DNA of 35,863 nucleotides from an uncultured Eubacteriales bacterium (GTDB taxonomy: Bacteria > Bacillota > Clostridia > Oscillospirales > Oscillospiraceae): positions 1 to 35,863 of the forward strand of contig OMZQ01000028.1 in NCBI GenBank assembly GCA_900315595.1. The letters run 5' to 3'. Below are positions 1 through 6,423 of this stretch, piece by piece. The notes beneath the pieces were generated by a model. That model saw only the letters and a list, made by a program, of their open reading frames with translations. It was not told where the DNA came from and searched no databases. Made by a program: the position numbers and the translations under genes. The number at the start of each line of letters is the position of its first letter. Position 1 is the first letter of the stretch.

Positions 1-26
1 TATCACCCTTTTCCTTTGATGCTCCG

Positions 27-35
27 ATTATACCA
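27..35 (-). promoter_or_regulatory. Possible extended -10 promoter reading left out of the window
   Basis: Read on the minus strand there is TATAAT preceded by TGG, an extended -10 arrangement, followed toward position 1 by an AAAGGA stretch that could be a ribosome site. No convincing -35 box is visible. It would serve a minus-strand gene lying left of the window. Weak evidence, since that gene is not visible. Confidence 0.35.
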
Positions 36-85
36 TATCCCGGCCTGTTTTGCTATATCCCGCTGACTTTTTCAGTGGTTTTGAA

Positions 86-117
86 CCGTCCCCTGATTGT
101 GCCGTCCCCTGATTGTG
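86..117. repeat. Two tandem 16-bp units (CCGTCCCCTGATTGTG)
   Basis: The 16-mer CCGTCCCCTGATTGTG occurs twice without a gap (86-101 and 102-117), just upstream of the first gene. Read in frame it extends that gene's open frame, but no ribosome site precedes the extension. GAACCGTCCCC-like strings are, from memory, common beside REP-associated (IS200-like) transposases in many bacteria; that link is a recollection only, and no transposase is present here. Confidence 0.6.
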
Positions 118-140
118 TGCACTATTATGTAGGAGAAACC

Positions 141-809
141 ATGGAGCAAAGTGAGTCTCAGAAAAAAAGAAAAAAAGCTTTCAAGAAAGCGAAAGTCATA
201 TTTCTGATTGTGGTGATTGCTGGTTGGCTCATTTATCGCTTTGTTGCGCCGCCGATCACCTGGTTAGCCTATTCTCTCGGCGGTGAGTTATCGGACTATA
301 AACGCACGCTTTTGGTCGGTTGGGTTGCGGAGGAACCCTATGCGGTTTTTCCGGAAAAAGAATCAGTCAAGAGCGCCGAGACATACAGCTATCATCTTTA
401 CAGTGAAGTCTTTCCCGTCTTTCCGTTGTTATTTGACAATGATGCGCTTGCCGTTCTGAGCTGCACGTATACGCATGCGGCCTACGAGACGGAATTGGAG
501 CGGCTTCGTCAACTCTGCGGAAACCCGAACGAAGCAGACTTTAATTCTCCCGCATATCTGTATGGAACAGAACATCGCGGGCTGTTTCTCGAATATGCGT
601 TAGTTGATGAGGATGCGCGATCCATTTCCTATTTTGCGATTCAGAACAAAAGCTATGCGCAAGAGTACCTCCCACAAGAGCAGCTCCCGAAATCGTGGCA
701 GCGAGCACAGTCTAAAAACCAACCAAGCGAGGCCACTCCGATCGACCCGCAGGAACACAGTCACGTCGATCAGCGTCGATCAGACGACGCTTCTCCGACT
801 GCCCCGTAA
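141..809 (+). CDS. Hypothetical single-pass membrane protein
   Basis: A 222-residue protein I do not recognise. The start at 141 follows AGGAGAAACC, a good ribosome site; the open frame runs upstream to 75 but only through the tandem 16-bp repeat. Residues 1-17 are strongly basic (KKRKKAFKKAK), then a hydrophobic segment at about 19-38 gives one membrane anchor. A globular part of about 160 residues follows, probably outside the cell by the positive-inside rule. The tail after residue 185 is polar, rich in Gln, Ser, Asp and Pro, and likely disordered. The codons are visibly less GC-rich than in the neighbours, suggesting later acquisition. Nothing in sequence or context indicates a function. 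Confidence 0.65.
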   Translation: MEQSESQKKRKKAFKKAKVIFLIVVIAGWLIYRFVAPPITWLAYSLGGELSDYKRTLLVGWVAEEPYAVFPEKESVKSAETYSYHLYSEVFPVFPLLFDNDALAVLSCTYTHAAYETELERLRQLCGNPNEADFNSPAYLYGTEHRGLFLEYALVDEDARSISYFAIQNKSYAQEYLPQEQLPKSWQRAQSKNQPSEATPIDPQEHSHVDQRRSDDASPTAP

Positions 810-918
810 AACGCCTGTTTTGCCCTGATTTCCGGCAAGAATCACCGATTTCCCAGCTAAAACCAAAAAACCGTATCTCTCCGGCGTCGGAACTGCCGGA
901 TCGAAAGGAGCGAGAATT

Positions 919-2493
919 ATGAACGAATCCTTAGAAACTGCCTCCGCCCTGCGCATAAAGCCGCGCCGGGTCAGCGAACCGCGCGATCTGGTTTTGGTCG
1001 TTCTGCTCGCCGTATTTGCCGTCTTTTTGACGGACGCCTTCTTTTTCACCGGTCTGAACCTCGGCGTGGGCCTGGGCCAAATCGGCGTCTGTGCCTGCTT
1101 TGTCTGGTATCTTTGGAAGGCGCGGCGAGCGGTCACGGCCTACGCCGTGTTCTGCTTCCTCTGCCTGCCGGCCCTTGCCGTGAGCCTGTTCTGCTCGGAT
1201 GATTCCCTGCTCAAATTTCTGGCCTGCACGGCGATCCTGATCCTGGCGGCGGTTGGCGCGCTGGAGCTTCTGAACCTGCGCCGGGAGCAGACCGGAACCT
1301 GTCGCTCTGTGCTGGACGTGGGTTGGGTCCTGTTCTCCGCTCCCTTCTGCGGGCTGCCGGAGTCGGTCTGGGCCGTCTTCCACCGGAACGGAGCGGGCGG
1401 CGCGCCGAAGACCCGGCGGATCGGCGCGGCGCTGATCGGCGTTGGCTGCGCGATCCCTGCCCTGTTTGTGGTCATGCCCCTGCTGACCTCCTCGGACGCG
1501 GCCTTTGAGGGCCTGGTCAGGCGGCTCACGATCCGGGATCTTCCCATCCACGTCATCGCCCTGATCGTCGGCGTCGGGCTGGGTCTGCTGGTCTTCTCCC
1601 AACTCTTTTACCTGCCGCAGGCGGGCAGGAAGGGGACCCGCTCCGCCTCTGCCTTCCGGGGCGTGGAGCCGCTGATCGTGGGCAGCTTCCTGACCGTTCT
1701 GAGCCTGGTCTATCTGGCCTATCTGCTTTCGCAGGGCGCCTATTTCTTCGAGGGCTTCCGCGGCCTGCTGCCTGCGGGCTACACCCCCGCGATGTACGCC
1801 CGCCGCGGCTTTTTTGAGATGTGTACGATCTGCGTGATGAACCTGGCCTTTTTCTTCGGCGCGGCCTCCGTCTGCCGCCGCAGGGAGGGGAGAGTGCCTG
1901 CCTTCATCCGTCTGCTCATGTGCTTTCTCTGCCTGTTCTCCCTGACCCTCGTGGCAATCTCCGCCTCCAAGATGGTCCTCTATATCCGCAGCTTCGGCAT
2001 GACCCGCCTGCGCATCCTGACCTCTGCCTTCATGCTGGTGCTGGCAGTCGGCTTCATCTGCCTGATCCTGCGCCTGTTCCGGAGCGGGGTCCCTTATCTG
2101 AAGGTGACGCTGATCGCCGCTGCCGCCGTCCTCCTGATCCTGAGCTTTGTCAACGTGGATCGCATCGTCGCCTCCTACAACACCGCCGCCTACCGCAGCG
2201 GGGCCCTGTCCGGCATCGATGTTAAAACGATCTCCGAGCTTTCCGACGCCGCCGTTCCCAGTCTGCTCGACCTGGCGGACGACGCCGATCCGGAGGTTGC
2301 CCGGCTGGCCCGCGCAGAGCTCGTCGCCCGTGCCGACGCATTTTTCGAGGTTGGGCCGGACGGGCGGCCCGTTCCCGTCAGCGCGGACTGGCGCGGCTAT
2401 AACCTCGTCTCCGCCCGCGCCAAAGCCCTCCTGCTCCAAAACTGGGATCGCATCCAAACCTGGAGGACCGCTGCGGAGAGCCGGGAAGGCTGA
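919..2493 (+). CDS. DUF4173-type multi-pass membrane protein
   Basis: A 524-residue integral membrane protein with about ten or more hydrophobic segments between residues 20 and 415. The start follows AAAGGAG with 9-nt spacing. The central and C-terminal parts fit the DUF4173/DUF4153 family: the YARRGFFEM stretch after a long loop, then the SASKMVLYIRSFGMTRLR segment typical of that family, and an N-x-D-R-I-V-x-x-Y motif after the last helix. The soluble end (about 420-524) lies outside or at the membrane face and contains SLLDLADDADPEVARLARAEL, a short helical-repeat-like stretch. The family has no established activity; it is often near regulators or sensor kinases, but none is present here. 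It is monocistronic and ends at its own terminator. Confidence 0.8.
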   Translation: MNESLETASALRIKPRRVSEPRDLVLVVLLAVFAVFLTDAFFFTGLNLGVGLGQIGVCACFVWYLWKARRAVTAYAVFCFLCLPALAVSLFCSDDSLLKFLACTAILILAAVGALELLNLRREQTGTCRSVLDVGWVLFSAPFCGLPESVWAVFHRNGAGGAPKTRRIGAALIGVGCAIPALFVVMPLLTSSDAAFEGLVRRLTIRDLPIHVIALIVGVGLGLLVFSQLFYLPQAGRKGTRSASAFRGVEPLIVGSFLTVLSLVYLAYLLSQGAYFFEGFRGLLPAGYTPAMYARRGFFEMCTICVMNLAFFFGAASVCRRREGRVPAFIRLLMCFLCLFSLTLVAISASKMVLYIRSFGMTRLRILTSAFMLVLAVGFICLILRLFRSGVPYLKVTLIAAAAVLLILSFVNVDRIVASYNTAAYRSGALSGIDVKTISELSDAAVPSLLDLADDADPEVARLARAELVARADAFFEVGPDGRPVPVSADWRGYNLVSARAKALLLQNWDRIQTWRTAAESREG

Positions 2494-2527
2494 TCTGAAA
2501 AGCCCATCAAAAGATTCCCTGCAGTTT

Positions 2528-2561
2528 GCCGCGGGACGCGCCGTGCGTCCTGCGGCGTTTT
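2528..2561 (+). terminator. Intrinsic terminator of the DUF4173 gene
   Basis: A 12-bp GC-rich stem (GCCGCGGGACGC with GCGTCCTGCGGC, one G-T pair), loop GCCGT, followed by GTTTTGCCGTTTT. It lies 34 nt after the stop codon. Confidence 0.75.
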
Positions 2562-2577
2562 GCCGTTTTCCGCAAAA

Positions 2578-2612
2578 ACGAAAAAACCCCTTCCGGAATG
2601 AAACCGGAAGGG
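2578..2612 (-). terminator. Intrinsic terminator of rpsT
   Basis: On the minus strand CCCTTCCGG and CCGGAAGGG pair around a 7-nt loop and are followed by GTTTTTTCG. It lies 20 nt past the rpsT stop, back to back with the plus-strand terminator of the DUF4173 gene. Confidence 0.88.
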
Positions 2613-2632
2613 AATATTTTCGAACGCGGTGT

Positions 2633-2896
2633 TTAGGCCAGCTTGTTGAGCTTGAGGGTCATGCTGCTCTTCTTGCGGGCAGCGGTATTCTTGTGCAGAA
2701 GACCCTTGTTCACGGCCTGGTCCACGGACTTGACAGCGATCTTGTACGCTGCGTCGGCGGCCTCGCGATTACCTTCAGTCAGGGCGGCGTCGAACTTCTT
2801 CAGATTGGTCTTGAGCATGGACTTCTCAGCCTTGTTGCGGGCGTTGGCGACCTTGGTGAGTTCGACTCTCTTCTTGGCAGACTTGATGTTGGGCAC
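2633..2896 (-). CDS. rpsT: 30S ribosomal protein S20
   Basis: S20 is a primary 16S rRNA-binding protein of the small subunit. The 87-residue length and sequence fit the family: N-terminal MPNIKSAKKRV, a long basic helical body, and the KGLLHKNTAARKKS C-terminal signature. The start is GTG at 2896, confirmed by a near-perfect AAGGAGGTG ribosome site 6-7 nt upstream and by the canonical MPNIKSA start. It stands alone with its own SigA promoter and terminator. The leader of about 50 nt holds a GGTAAC-N4-GTTACC palindrome, which could be a leader hairpin or an operator. S20 is autoregulated in some bacteria, but the mechanism here cannot be told from sequence. Confidence 0.97.
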   Translation of the reverse strand: MPNIKSAKKRVELTKVANARNKAEKSMLKTNLKKFDAALTEGNREAADAAYKIAVKSVDQAVNKGLLHKNTAARKKSSMTLKLNKLA

Positions 2897-2922
2897 GGTT
2901 ACACCTCCTTGCTCGAAACTAC

Positions 2923-2938
2923 GGTAACTGTCGTTACC
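2923..2938 (-). promoter_or_regulatory. Palindrome in the rpsT leader
   Basis: GGTAAC-TGTC-GTTACC is a perfect 6-bp inverted repeat located 14 nt downstream of the rpsT -10 box, inside the expected mRNA leader. A similar TAAC-N4-GTTACCG element sits at nearly the same distance from the -10 box of the neighbouring divergent gene, so an operator or a shared leader hairpin is possible. Confidence 0.5.
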
Positions 2939-2952
2939 TCATGCAGAAATGT

Positions 2953-2981
2953 ATTATACAGCCTCTGCCGTGCAAAATCAA
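2953..2981 (-). promoter_or_regulatory. SigA-type promoter of rpsT
   Basis: On the minus strand TTGATT and TATAAT are separated by exactly 17 nt, ending about 57 nt before the rpsT start codon. Confidence 0.88.
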
Positions 2982-3072
2982 TAGTTTTTTTCAGGAAAAA
3001 TAATTTTTTTCCGGGAATTTCGTTCCGCACCGTGCCGGACGCGCCGCGTTTCATAAGTTTTTTCCCGGTCAC

Positions 3073-3101
3073 TTGATTTTTTCTGCGGCCTGTGCTACAA
3101 T
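3073..3101 (+). promoter_or_regulatory. SigA-type promoter of the NifX-like gene
   Basis: TTGATT and TACAAT are separated by 17 nt. The expected transcript starts near 3108, giving a leader of about 75 nt with a TAAC-N4-GTTACCG palindrome near its start. Confidence 0.8.
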
Positions 3102-3116
3102 AAGGTAAGCGGGACC

Positions 3117-3132
3117 TAACATTCGTTACCGC
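3117..3132 (+). promoter_or_regulatory. Palindrome in the leader of the NifX-like gene
   Basis: TAAC-ATTC-GTTA (3117-3128) continues into CCGC. It begins 15 nt after the -10 box, matching the placement of the palindrome in the rpsT leader. CATTCGTTACCGC (3120-3132) also recurs as a perfect inverted copy at 3529-3541, directly after the gene. Confidence 0.5.
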
Positions 3133-3183
3133 AAGGGAACGGAGGTTGCCTGCGGCTTATTCAGACGGCGGGGAGGAATCGAA

Positions 3184-3516
3184 ATGAAACTGCGTGTGGA
3201 CGGCTTTGACTTTATCGCCGTTTCCTACGGCCCGGGTGCGGTCACGACCAACTTTGAGCAGTCGGACCATTTCTGGCTGTTCTATCTGATGGACGGCAAG
3301 ATCAAGCGGAAGGAGCTTCTGAGCAGCTTTTCCAAAACCAACGACGAGCGCCTGGCCTCCATCGGAGATTCCATGATCGACGTGCTGATCTGCCGGAACT
3401 ACGGGCCGCGGAGCATGGCGAAGCTGCGGGAGCAAAAGGTTGCCCTCTATACCTTCGACGGCGGCTGTGACGCGGCGATCAAGGCTTATCTCTCCGGCGA
3501 CCTGCGCCGACTTTGA
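3184..3516 (+). CDS. NifX/NifB C-terminal-like (dinitrogenase cofactor-binding fold) protein
   Basis: A 110-residue single-domain protein of the dinitrogenase iron-molybdenum cofactor-binding fold (COG1433/NifX-like). Supporting features are the N-terminal MKLRVDGFDF strand and, in the second half, IDVLICRNYGPRSMAKLREQKVALYTFDGG followed in sequence by AAIKAYLSGDLRRL; this order (ligand-site G-P, then L-x-x-x-x-V-x-x-Y, then an A-x-x-G-x-L helix) is typical. No nif genes are nearby, so a role in nitrogen fixation is unlikely; stand-alone members occur widely in anaerobes and may bind metal clusters. The start follows GGGGAGGAATCGAA. It has its own promoter, lies divergent to rpsT, and is followed by gene remnants. 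Confidence 0.75.
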   Translation: MKLRVDGFDFIAVSYGPGAVTTNFEQSDHFWLFYLMDGKIKRKELLSSFSKTNDERLASIGDSMIDVLICRNYGPRSMAKLREQKVALYTFDGGCDAAIKAYLSGDLRRL

Positions 3517-3540
3517 ACGGAAGGCGCAGCGGTAACGAAT

Positions 3541-3657
3541 GCAACAACAGAAACAAAGCACGCCGAGGTCAGCTATATCGTCGCCCACGGCATCGCCAGC
3601 CGGATTGACGGCGAAAAGGTCGTCATCGGCAGCCGCCATTTCGGCTTCAATTTGTAG
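3541..3657 (+). pseudogene. Remnant of a heavy-metal P-type ATPase
   Basis: An open stretch of 38 codons ending at TAG has no start codon or ribosome site. It reads KHAEVSYIVAHGIAS and then GEKVVIGSRHF, which I recognise as the nucleotide-binding domain of metal-transporting P1B-type ATPases (HAEV-x-Y-I-V-A-H-G-I-A-S followed by V-I-G-S-x-H-F). Everything on both sides of this piece is missing: no DKTG phosphorylation motif, no CPC helix. The homology stops at about 3648, next to the broken end of a methyltransferase gene read from the other strand. It is a dead internal fragment. Confidence 0.7.
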
Positions 3658-3746
3658 ATCCCCGCCTTCCCGGATTCGTAGTTTTTCGCGGCCTTCGTAA
3701 ACTCGCGGATGGAGAGCTGCTTGTAGGATTCTGCGCTTCTTGCCAT
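3649..3746 (-). pseudogene. 5' remnant of a SAM-dependent methyltransferase gene
   Basis: From an ATG at 3746 the minus strand reads MARSAESYKQLSIREFTKAA and then KNYESGKAGIY, which resembles the N-terminus of class I SAM-dependent methyltransferases common in Clostridia (start, S-x-x-x-F-T-x-A-A-x-x-Y-x-S-x-x-A-G-I-Y). Homology ends near 3650, where the frame runs into the ATPase remnant and stops at about 3586. No glycine-rich SAM-binding motif remains. A plausible promoter (3847-3874) and an AAGAAGG ribosome site are still present, so the stub may still be transcribed. Confidence 0.6.
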
Positions 3747-3846
3747 AGCGTATGCCTTCTTTCCTCGCTGCTTTGCCGCAGTCGTCCGGGGCGGTACGGA
3801 GGACCGAAACGCACGCGCTGGTTAGATGCGGCTAACTTACGATCCT

Positions 3847-3874
3847 ATTATACCAGTTTCCGATGAAAAATCAA
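3847..3874 (-). promoter_or_regulatory. SigA-type promoter of the methyltransferase stub
   Basis: On the minus strand TTGATT and TATAAT are separated by 16 nt, about 100 nt upstream of the truncated methyltransferase start. Confidence 0.65.
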
Positions 3875-3904
3875 GAGGGAAGGAGAGATCCTGCCAAAAT
3901 TGCC

Positions 3905-4041
3905 GATGCGGAGTAACAGTTCAGCCCATGCCGTAGGGCGGTCTGACCCCAGGCCGCCGGGCTGTCTGCCGCCCGGTGGGACGGCGGCCAGAGGTCTGGC
4001 CGCCCTACGCAGGAGGGAGGGCTGAACTGTTACGATGCGGA
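3905..4041. mobile_element. MITE-like element with terminal inverted repeats and 8-bp target duplication
   Basis: The element is 121 bp (3913-4033). Its ends are perfect 15-bp inverted repeats, GTAACAGTTCAGCCC (3913-3927) and its complement (4019-4033). It is flanked on both sides by GATGCGGA (3905-3912 and 4034-4041), an 8-bp direct repeat that fits a target-site duplication. Inside are further nested arms: GTAGGGCGG (3933-3941) with CCGCCCTAC (4000-4008), GGCCGCC (3952-3958) with GGCGGCC (3983-3989), and CCGGGC (3957-3962) with GCCCGG (3971-3976). The whole can fold into one long hairpin. It encodes no protein; movement would need a transposase elsewhere in the genome. Confidence 0.85.
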
Positions 4042-4051
4042 AGGCAGCCGG

Positions 4052-4085
4052 GTTGGGGGTCGGCTTCGGGAACCGGACCCCCAAC
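4052..4085 (-). terminator. Hairpin downstream of the redox operon
   Basis: A perfect 10-bp inverted repeat (GTTGGGGGTC with GACCCCCAAC) around a 14-nt loop lies 16 nt beyond the stop codon of the polyferredoxin fusion gene. There is no clear U-tract on the minus strand because the MITE-like element is inserted 10 nt beyond it, so termination is inferred from position. Confidence 0.45.
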
Positions 4086-4101
4086 GCCCGCGCCGTGACC
4101 C

Positions 4102-5835
4102 CTAACCGTCCCCGGCGCGCTTGAGCACGATGACGACCTCCCGCGTGCCGTCGGCAAAGGGAAATTCGGTCTGATCCGTCGGAAGGGTATAGCCCTCCGG
4201 CATCACGGTGACGGCGGCGTGATAGTCGGCGGCAGCCGCCGTGAAGTCCGCGTATCCGTCCGCGCCGGTCTTTGCGGAGAGACAGGCGTCTGCGCAGATC
4301 TGCACGCGTACCTCCGGGATCGGTACGCCCTGCTCATCCGTGACGCGGACGCGGTAGTGCTCCGTCGGCGCGTCGGTGGTTGACGGCCCTGCTTCCTCGC
4401 CGCGGAGCAGAGCTTCCACGACCCCGTGCAGGGTGTCGTAGTCCACCGCCGAGAGATACTTTGCATAGATCCGCCCGTTCCGGTCCAGCACCACGGTATA
4501 GGGATAGACGCCGCGCCCGCCGAGGGCTGCGTAGAAGGCGTCCGTTGCCGCGCCGGGGCTGCTGGGACGGTCCACGGCGAACAGGATGGCGGACTGCGGG
4601 AAGTGTTCCGCCGCGTAGTCCTGCGCGTTTTCCGCCTCGAGGGCGGTATGCACGGCGATCACGCGGACGCGGCCCTCGTATTCCGCGGCGATGCGGTCAA
4701 AGTCCGGAAGCTCCCGTTTGCAGGGACTGCACCAGGTTCCCCAGAAATTGATCAGCGTGATGCTTCCGCCCGCCGCCGGTTCGACGGTCCCGCCCGACAG
4801 GAGGGCCAGGGAGACGGAGGGACAAAGCTCGCCCGTTTCGCTTCCGCCTGCGGCGGGGGCTTCCTGATTTGAATAATAGCAGAACGCGCCGATCAGGACC
4901 GCCAGGGCGAGCAGACCGGTCACGGCCCGCAGGACGATGCTCCGCCTGTCGGCGGACGCCTCCGGCTTCCGCCCGGCCTTTTCCCGAATGCGCTTCCACC
5001 GGATCGCCCCGGTGGGGCAGCAGGCCATGCACTTGCCGCAGCTGACGCATTCCCGGTCGCCCACGGTTCGGACGTCCAGCTCGCAGGCAGCCACGCACTT
5101 GCCGCAGTTGACGCAGCTTGCGGGCTCCAGCCGGACGCCGAAGACGGAGACCCGGTTGAACAGTCCGAGCAGGGCGCCGAGGGGGCAGAGAAACCGGCAG
5201 AACAGACGGAACACGAAGATCGAGCCAACGCCGACGCTGACCAGCAGCAAAAACTTCCAGGTGAAGATCGGGCCGAGCATGGAAAGATAGCTCTCGTTGA
5301 CCCGGTTGGCCAGCAGACCCAGCCCGCCCTCCAGCGTGCCCGCCGGACAGATATACTTGCAGAAGGCAGGAAGCGGTTCGTCGCGGAAGGCGTAGGCGAT
5401 CGGGATCGCCAGCACGAAGACCGCGAGAAGCACATATTTGAGCAGCGACAGGACCCGCGTCACGCGGTTCTTGCGGAGCTTGGGCGTGGGGAGCTTATGC
5501 AGCAGCTCCTGGATCAGCCCGAAGGGGCAGAGCCAGCCGCAGACGGTCCGGCCCAGAAGCACGCCGTAGAGCAGCAGGATCCCGCCCACGTAGAACAGGG
5601 TGCTCCGCCCCGCGGAGAACGCCCCCTGCAGAGAGCCCAGCGGACAGGCGCCGATCGCGCCGGGGCAGGAATAACAGTTCAGCCCCGGCACGCACAGAGC
5701 CTTCGACTGCCCCCGGTAAATGTTCCCCTGCACGAAGCCTTTCGCGTTCGCGTTGAACAGCAGGGCAAAGTAGAGCTGGGAGAGCCTGCGCTTCGTGGGT
5801 CGGATGCGGCCGAGGAATTCTTTGACAGCCTTCAT
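4102..5835 (-). CDS. Three-domain redox fusion: membrane polyferredoxin, TlpA-type thioredoxin, Cna-B-like tail
   Basis: A 577-residue protein. Residues 1-230 are a NapH/CcoG-like membrane part with several helices and three C-x3-CP motifs (C99/C103, C159/C163, C213/C217). Residues 241-273 hold two 4Fe-4S ferredoxin motifs (C241-x2-C-x2-C-x3-C251 and C263-x2-C-x2-C-x3-C273), expected in the cytoplasm. A last helix at about 302-320 crosses the membrane. Residues 335-480 form a TlpA/ResA-like thioredoxin with active site WCSPC (368-372), expected outside. Residues 487-577 resemble a Cna-B or carboxypeptidase-regulatory beta-sandwich. The inferred role is passing electrons from cytoplasmic ferredoxin through the membrane to extracytoplasmic thiols. 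The start lies 4 nt after the upstream gene's stop, preceded by GGGGTGA, so the two are co-translated. Confidence 0.88.
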   Translation of the reverse strand: MKAVKEFLGRIRPTKRRLSQLYFALLFNANAKGFVQGNIYRGQSKALCVPGLNCYSCPGAIGACPLGSLQGAFSAGRSTLFYVGGILLLYGVLLGRTVCGWLCPFGLIQELLHKLPTPKLRKNRVTRVLSLLKYVLLAVFVLAIPIAYAFRDEPLPAFCKYICPAGTLEGGLGLLANRVNESYLSMLGPIFTWKFLLLVSVGVGSIFVFRLFCRFLCPLGALLGLFNRVSVFGVRLEPASCVNCGKCVAACELDVRTVGDRECVSCGKCMACCPTGAIRWKRIREKAGRKPEASADRRSIVLRAVTGLLALAVLIGAFCYYSNQEAPAAGGSETGELCPSVSLALLSGGTVEPAAGGSITLINFWGTWCSPCKRELPDFDRIAAEYEGRVRVIAVHTALEAENAQDYAAEHFPQSAILFAVDRPSSPGAATDAFYAALGGRGVYPYTVVLDRNGRIYAKYLSAVDYDTLHGVVEALLRGEEAGPSTTDAPTEHYRVRVTDEQGVPIPEVRVQICADACLSAKTGADGYADFTAAAADYHAAVTVMPEGYTLPTDQTEFPFADGTREVVIVLKRAGDG

Positions 5836-5839
5836 ACGC

Positions 5840-6265
5840 TCACCCCAGTCCCACGCATTCCGAACAGACGTTGACCGCCTTGGCGATCACCCCGGCCGCG
5901 CCGTCTCCCGCGACGCCCAGAATGAGCAGCGCCAGTGCGAGCCCGAGCAAGGCAAGCCGCGGCAGCAGGACCGCCCGCCGCGCGCCGGTCTGATCCGCGG
6001 CGCGTCGGGCCGCGCGCTTTTGCTTTGGCGCGGCCTGGGGCAGAAGGGCGTCCAGAATGAGACCCGCCGCCGAGAGCGCCAGGCAGACCGCAGGCAGGAA
6101 GCGGATGGGCCGAACCGCAGCCCGGACAGTCTCCGGCGTGAAGGGGTGCGGCCCAAGCCGGCTGATCCGCAGACAGGCGGCGATCAGGCACAGGCCGGTC
6201 GCCAGAAACGCGCCGGAGGTCACCCAGCTGAGGACGCTTCGGAAGCGGCTGTACGTTTCGTTCAT
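5840..6265 (-). CDS. Membrane protein with CD1871A-type C-terminal CXXC motif
   Basis: A 141-residue protein with about three hydrophobic segments (near residues 12-32, 53-72 and 97-116). Its C-terminus, AGVIAKAVNVCSECVGLG, closely matches the end of the short CD1871A family of CXXC proteins (K-A-x-x-x-C-x-E-C-I/V-G-x-G). Those are usually around 40-60 residues, so this one carries an N-terminal extension with two extra helices and an Arg-rich cytoplasmic loop. ATG at 6265 follows AAGGGAGA. It is the first gene of the operon with the polyferredoxin-thioredoxin fusion, which suggests its CXXC pair exchanges electrons with that protein. The family annotation is from memory; the redox partnership is inference. 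Confidence 0.72.
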   Translation of the reverse strand: MNETYSRFRSVLSWVTSGAFLATGLCLIAACLRISRLGPHPFTPETVRAAVRPIRFLPAVCLALSAAGLILDALLPQAAPKQKRAARRAADQTGARRAVLLPRLALLGLALALLILGVAGDGAAGVIAKAVNVCSECVGLG

Positions 6266-6423
6266 AGGGATTCTCCCTTCGGTTGGGTTCCGGCGGCCCG
6301 GCGAAGCGCTCCGCCGGACTCTCCCGGATGCCTCTATCATACCACGCTCCCGTCCGGCTTGCAAGCAAAAAGCGCAGGTCCGATGCAAAACGGACCGCCG
6401 GCAGAGACGGCTTTTTGCACGCT

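Noticed and set aside
931..2457. 508-residue minus-strand frame opposite the DUF4173 gene
   Set aside because: Gln/Asp/Gly-rich shadow; the plus strand has clear membrane helices, a ribosome site and a terminator.
3157..3639. 160-residue minus-strand frame across the NifX-like gene
   Set aside because: The opposite strand has a promoter, ribosome site and family motifs; this frame spans a gene and a remnant and has none.
3848..4084. 78-residue minus-strand frame
   Set aside because: It lies in the MITE-like element and its flanks; its content is explained by inverted repeats.
5671..5685. ATAACAGTTCAGCCC, 14 of 15 identical to the MITE terminal repeat, inside the polyferredoxin gene
   Set aside because: It encodes the conserved GLNCYSC motif of that protein family and has no partner repeat or duplication nearby, so the match is most likely coincidence.
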